From positions 89,367,501 through 89,431,500 of the forward strand of contig CP136890.1 in NCBI GenBank assembly GCA_034359265.1: a DNA stretch of 64,000 nt, written 5' to 3'. Below, one piece after another: positions 62,007-64,000 of this stretch (position 1 is the stretch's first letter; each line of letters starts with the position of its first letter). Position numbers and translations under genes: made by a program. The notes beneath the pieces are model-generated. The model was not told the DNA's origin and did not search any database. It saw only the letters and a list, made by a program, of their open reading frames with translations. Origin of the DNA: Canna indica. Taxonomy: Eukaryota; Streptophyta; Magnoliopsida; Zingiberales; Cannaceae.

Positions 62007-62930
62007 ATGTGGTAGTAATTTTTTCATGGAAAATATATGTATTTTAGTCATTTTCTTAATTTCATTTGTCTCGTGTGTGAATACGTACTAAACACATTTA
62101 TTTCAATTACGATCCGCTGAACTTACTGTTAAATTGACTACGTGACGTACTAACTTATATATATATATAAATTAATAACTTAATAAGTGGGGTCCACTCC
62201 TCTCTCTCTCTCTCTCCGTACCTAACCAACAAACAACCAGATCAGATTGAGTTTGAATGTAAATTTTTTTGAATTCGACCCGAATGGATCCACCCGAAAT
62301 CGGACCCGGTCGGATAATCAGGTATCCGTTAAAAAAAGTAAACAAAAGCAAAAAAAATTGAACGAGACACGTGTGTCTTGAAAGACATGCGTGTCTCAAC
62401 ACTTGAGGGAATACACGACCTGCGAGGAATGGTGAATTTTATTTTTTCTTCAATTAATTATTTTTAAAATTTTAAAATTTAATTAATTATAAATTTTGAG
62501 AATTATTTATGAAATTTTAATTTTTTGAAAACTAACTAAATCTTAATTTAAAATTTTATAATGTCTGTTTGATCAAACAGGGTTAATTTTAAATTTTATT
62601 AATTTTTATATGATTATAATCAAATTATAATTTTCAAACCTTATATATTATATTATGCATGTTTAATTTTAAATTTTATTTTTCCTTTGTAATTATGTAT
62701 GATTAATTGAAATTTTTTTAAGTCCATTAAATTAAATATGTTTTTAGTTTTAATGAAGTATACTTAATTTTTAAAATTTCAATTATATTTAAATTAAAAT
62801 TTAATTTACAATTTAAATTTAAAATAATTATTTTTTTAAAATTTTAAAAATTAGTGATAAATCTAAATTTATATTTTCAATATAATACTGAAATTATGTT
62901 TAAAATAATGAAAAATATTTAAAAAAAATC
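62007..62930. other. AT-rich upstream region, no gene seen
   Basis: Holds a (CT)n run at about 62198-62217 and otherwise AT-rich sequence. Distal promoter elements of the chitinase could lie here but none can be identified with confidence. Confidence 0.5.
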
Positions 62931-63380
62931 AACATACTATTTTATTTATATATAATAATATATTAAAATATAAAAAATTAATTTCAAATATTTTATTTTT
63001 AAAATCACGGATTATATAATAATATTAAAATATAAAATTTAATTTCAAAATTTTTTATTTTTAAAATCACATTTTAACTATGCTTTAGCATGGGTACTAT
63101 AGCTAGTATATTAAAATATAAAATTTAATTTCAAACTTTTTATTTTTAAAATCAAAGATTATATAATAATATATTAAAATATAAAATTTTACTTTGAAAT
63201 TATTTATTTTTAAAACCACATATTATATAATAATATTAAAAACATTAAAATTAAAATTAAAATTTTTTATTTTTAAAATCATATTTTAATCGAGCTTATT
63301 TTTAAAACCAAATATTATATAATAATACAAAAAAATTAAAATTAAATTTTTTTATTTTTATAAACATATTTTAATCGAGC
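62931..63380. repeat. degenerate AT-rich tandem repeat
   Basis: About six imperfect units of roughly 65-75 bases containing TATATAATAATATTAAAATA and TTTTATTTTTAAAATCA. Confidence 0.7.
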
Positions 63381-64000
63381 AAACCACAGGTACTACAGCT
63401 AGTATATATATAGTCTGAGGTGCTATATATTAATCCCTTGTAATGGTATGAGTTGTAATTTTTTATTATAATTATGGATAATTTATTATATGTGATTGAC
63501 TATTAGGAGGATTTTTAGTGTAATTAGTTAGGAGAATACAGTATTTTTTAATAAAAAATTAATTATTTTATTTATTTTTTATTGAACATCAAACGAAAAA
63601 AATAATTAAACATGTTTTAAAGAACATCAGAACAGGATAGGGCTTTTAAATTCAAATTAGTGTCCTTATACATCGCTGGATAAGATCGATTAGTTGGCTC
63701 GCCTAATGTTTCCAAAAAGAAATACGTGAACATCTCTATATGACAAAAATAATTTACTAAGTCTAAAATAAATAAGATAGTAATTATTTGTTTATTTTTT
63801 CTCTTTTTCGCTAATATTTTTTTGCTCATTTAATATAAAAAAAATTATGAATATTTTTATAAAATTATTAAATAGGCATTTATGTAAAGTTCATTGACAA
63901 AAAAAAATTATAAGATTATTTTATAAATATTTTTTTAAAAAAAAAATTACAAAATTATCCATGAAATAAATGAGAAATAATACTAAAATGAGCGATAAAA
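63381..64000. other. AT-rich end of window, nothing recognised
   Basis: Poly-A and poly-T tracts. Short open frames here are not supported. Confidence 0.5.

Overview
The window is a flowering-plant nuclear segment, probably monocot. The reasons are spliced genes with GT-AG introns, a class III (hevamine-type) chitinase, plant-type trehalose-6-phosphate phosphatase and S1/P1 nuclease fragments, and a dense nest of CACTA (En/Spm) DNA transposons, LTR retrotransposons and LINE debris. The monocot guess rests only on GC-rich coding sequence in AT-rich surroundings. The only apparently intact host gene is the chitinase at 60985-61926 (minus strand). A second copy at 2554-3231 has lost its C-terminal third.

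Layout. 1-2552: left-truncated Ty1/copia element (minus strand) with three nonsense codons, primer-binding site and LTR, abutting the truncated chitinase. 3923-4191: small CACTA-like element. 4293-7978: internally deleted CACTA element 1. 8951-9224: pseudogene of a small conserved plant protein. 9518-18412: an 8.9-kb CACTA element without transposase (Pack-CACTA type), with matching TSDs (ACA), carrying trehalose-phosphate phosphatase, unknown and S1/P1 nuclease gene fragments. 19085-23266: older, diverged CACTA element 5. 23268-23930: a paralogue of the sequence around element 1, giving an empty site for the small element. 23931-24723: end of CACTA element 3. 24724-31068: CACTA element 2. 31069-33032: inverted partial LTR. 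33033-36540: LINE ORF1 remnant split by a solo LTR (33883-36420, TSD TGGTC). 36595-45232: CACTA element 6, in a gypsy pol gene and itself holding a second solo LTR (40843-43363, TSD TCCAT). 45233-57581: 3' half of a Ty3/gypsy element, probably Tat lineage, invaded by CACTA element 7 (47684-49564) and by CACTA element 4 (49965-57231, TSD TTA). 57582-64000: AT-rich flank with a foldback element and the intact chitinase.

Elements 1, 2, 4 and 5 are related (element 3 shares the ends and leader). Their plan is: arrays of AGCAACGGC-type hairpins, TATA box, GC-rich leader, 26-bp minisatellite, long hairpin, TNP2 transposase, then a five-exon accessory protein of the Transposase_24 type. Every TNP2 copy is broken, but the accessory gene of element 4 reads through all five exons. 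The long hairpin before TNP2 keeps its pairing while both arms change between elements 4 and 5.

The most unusual items are the gene-capturing CACTA element, the covarying leader hairpins, a possible second gene-capturing element (element 6), and the chitinase duplicate ending in unrelated sequence. Domain names are by motif recognition; no database search was run.
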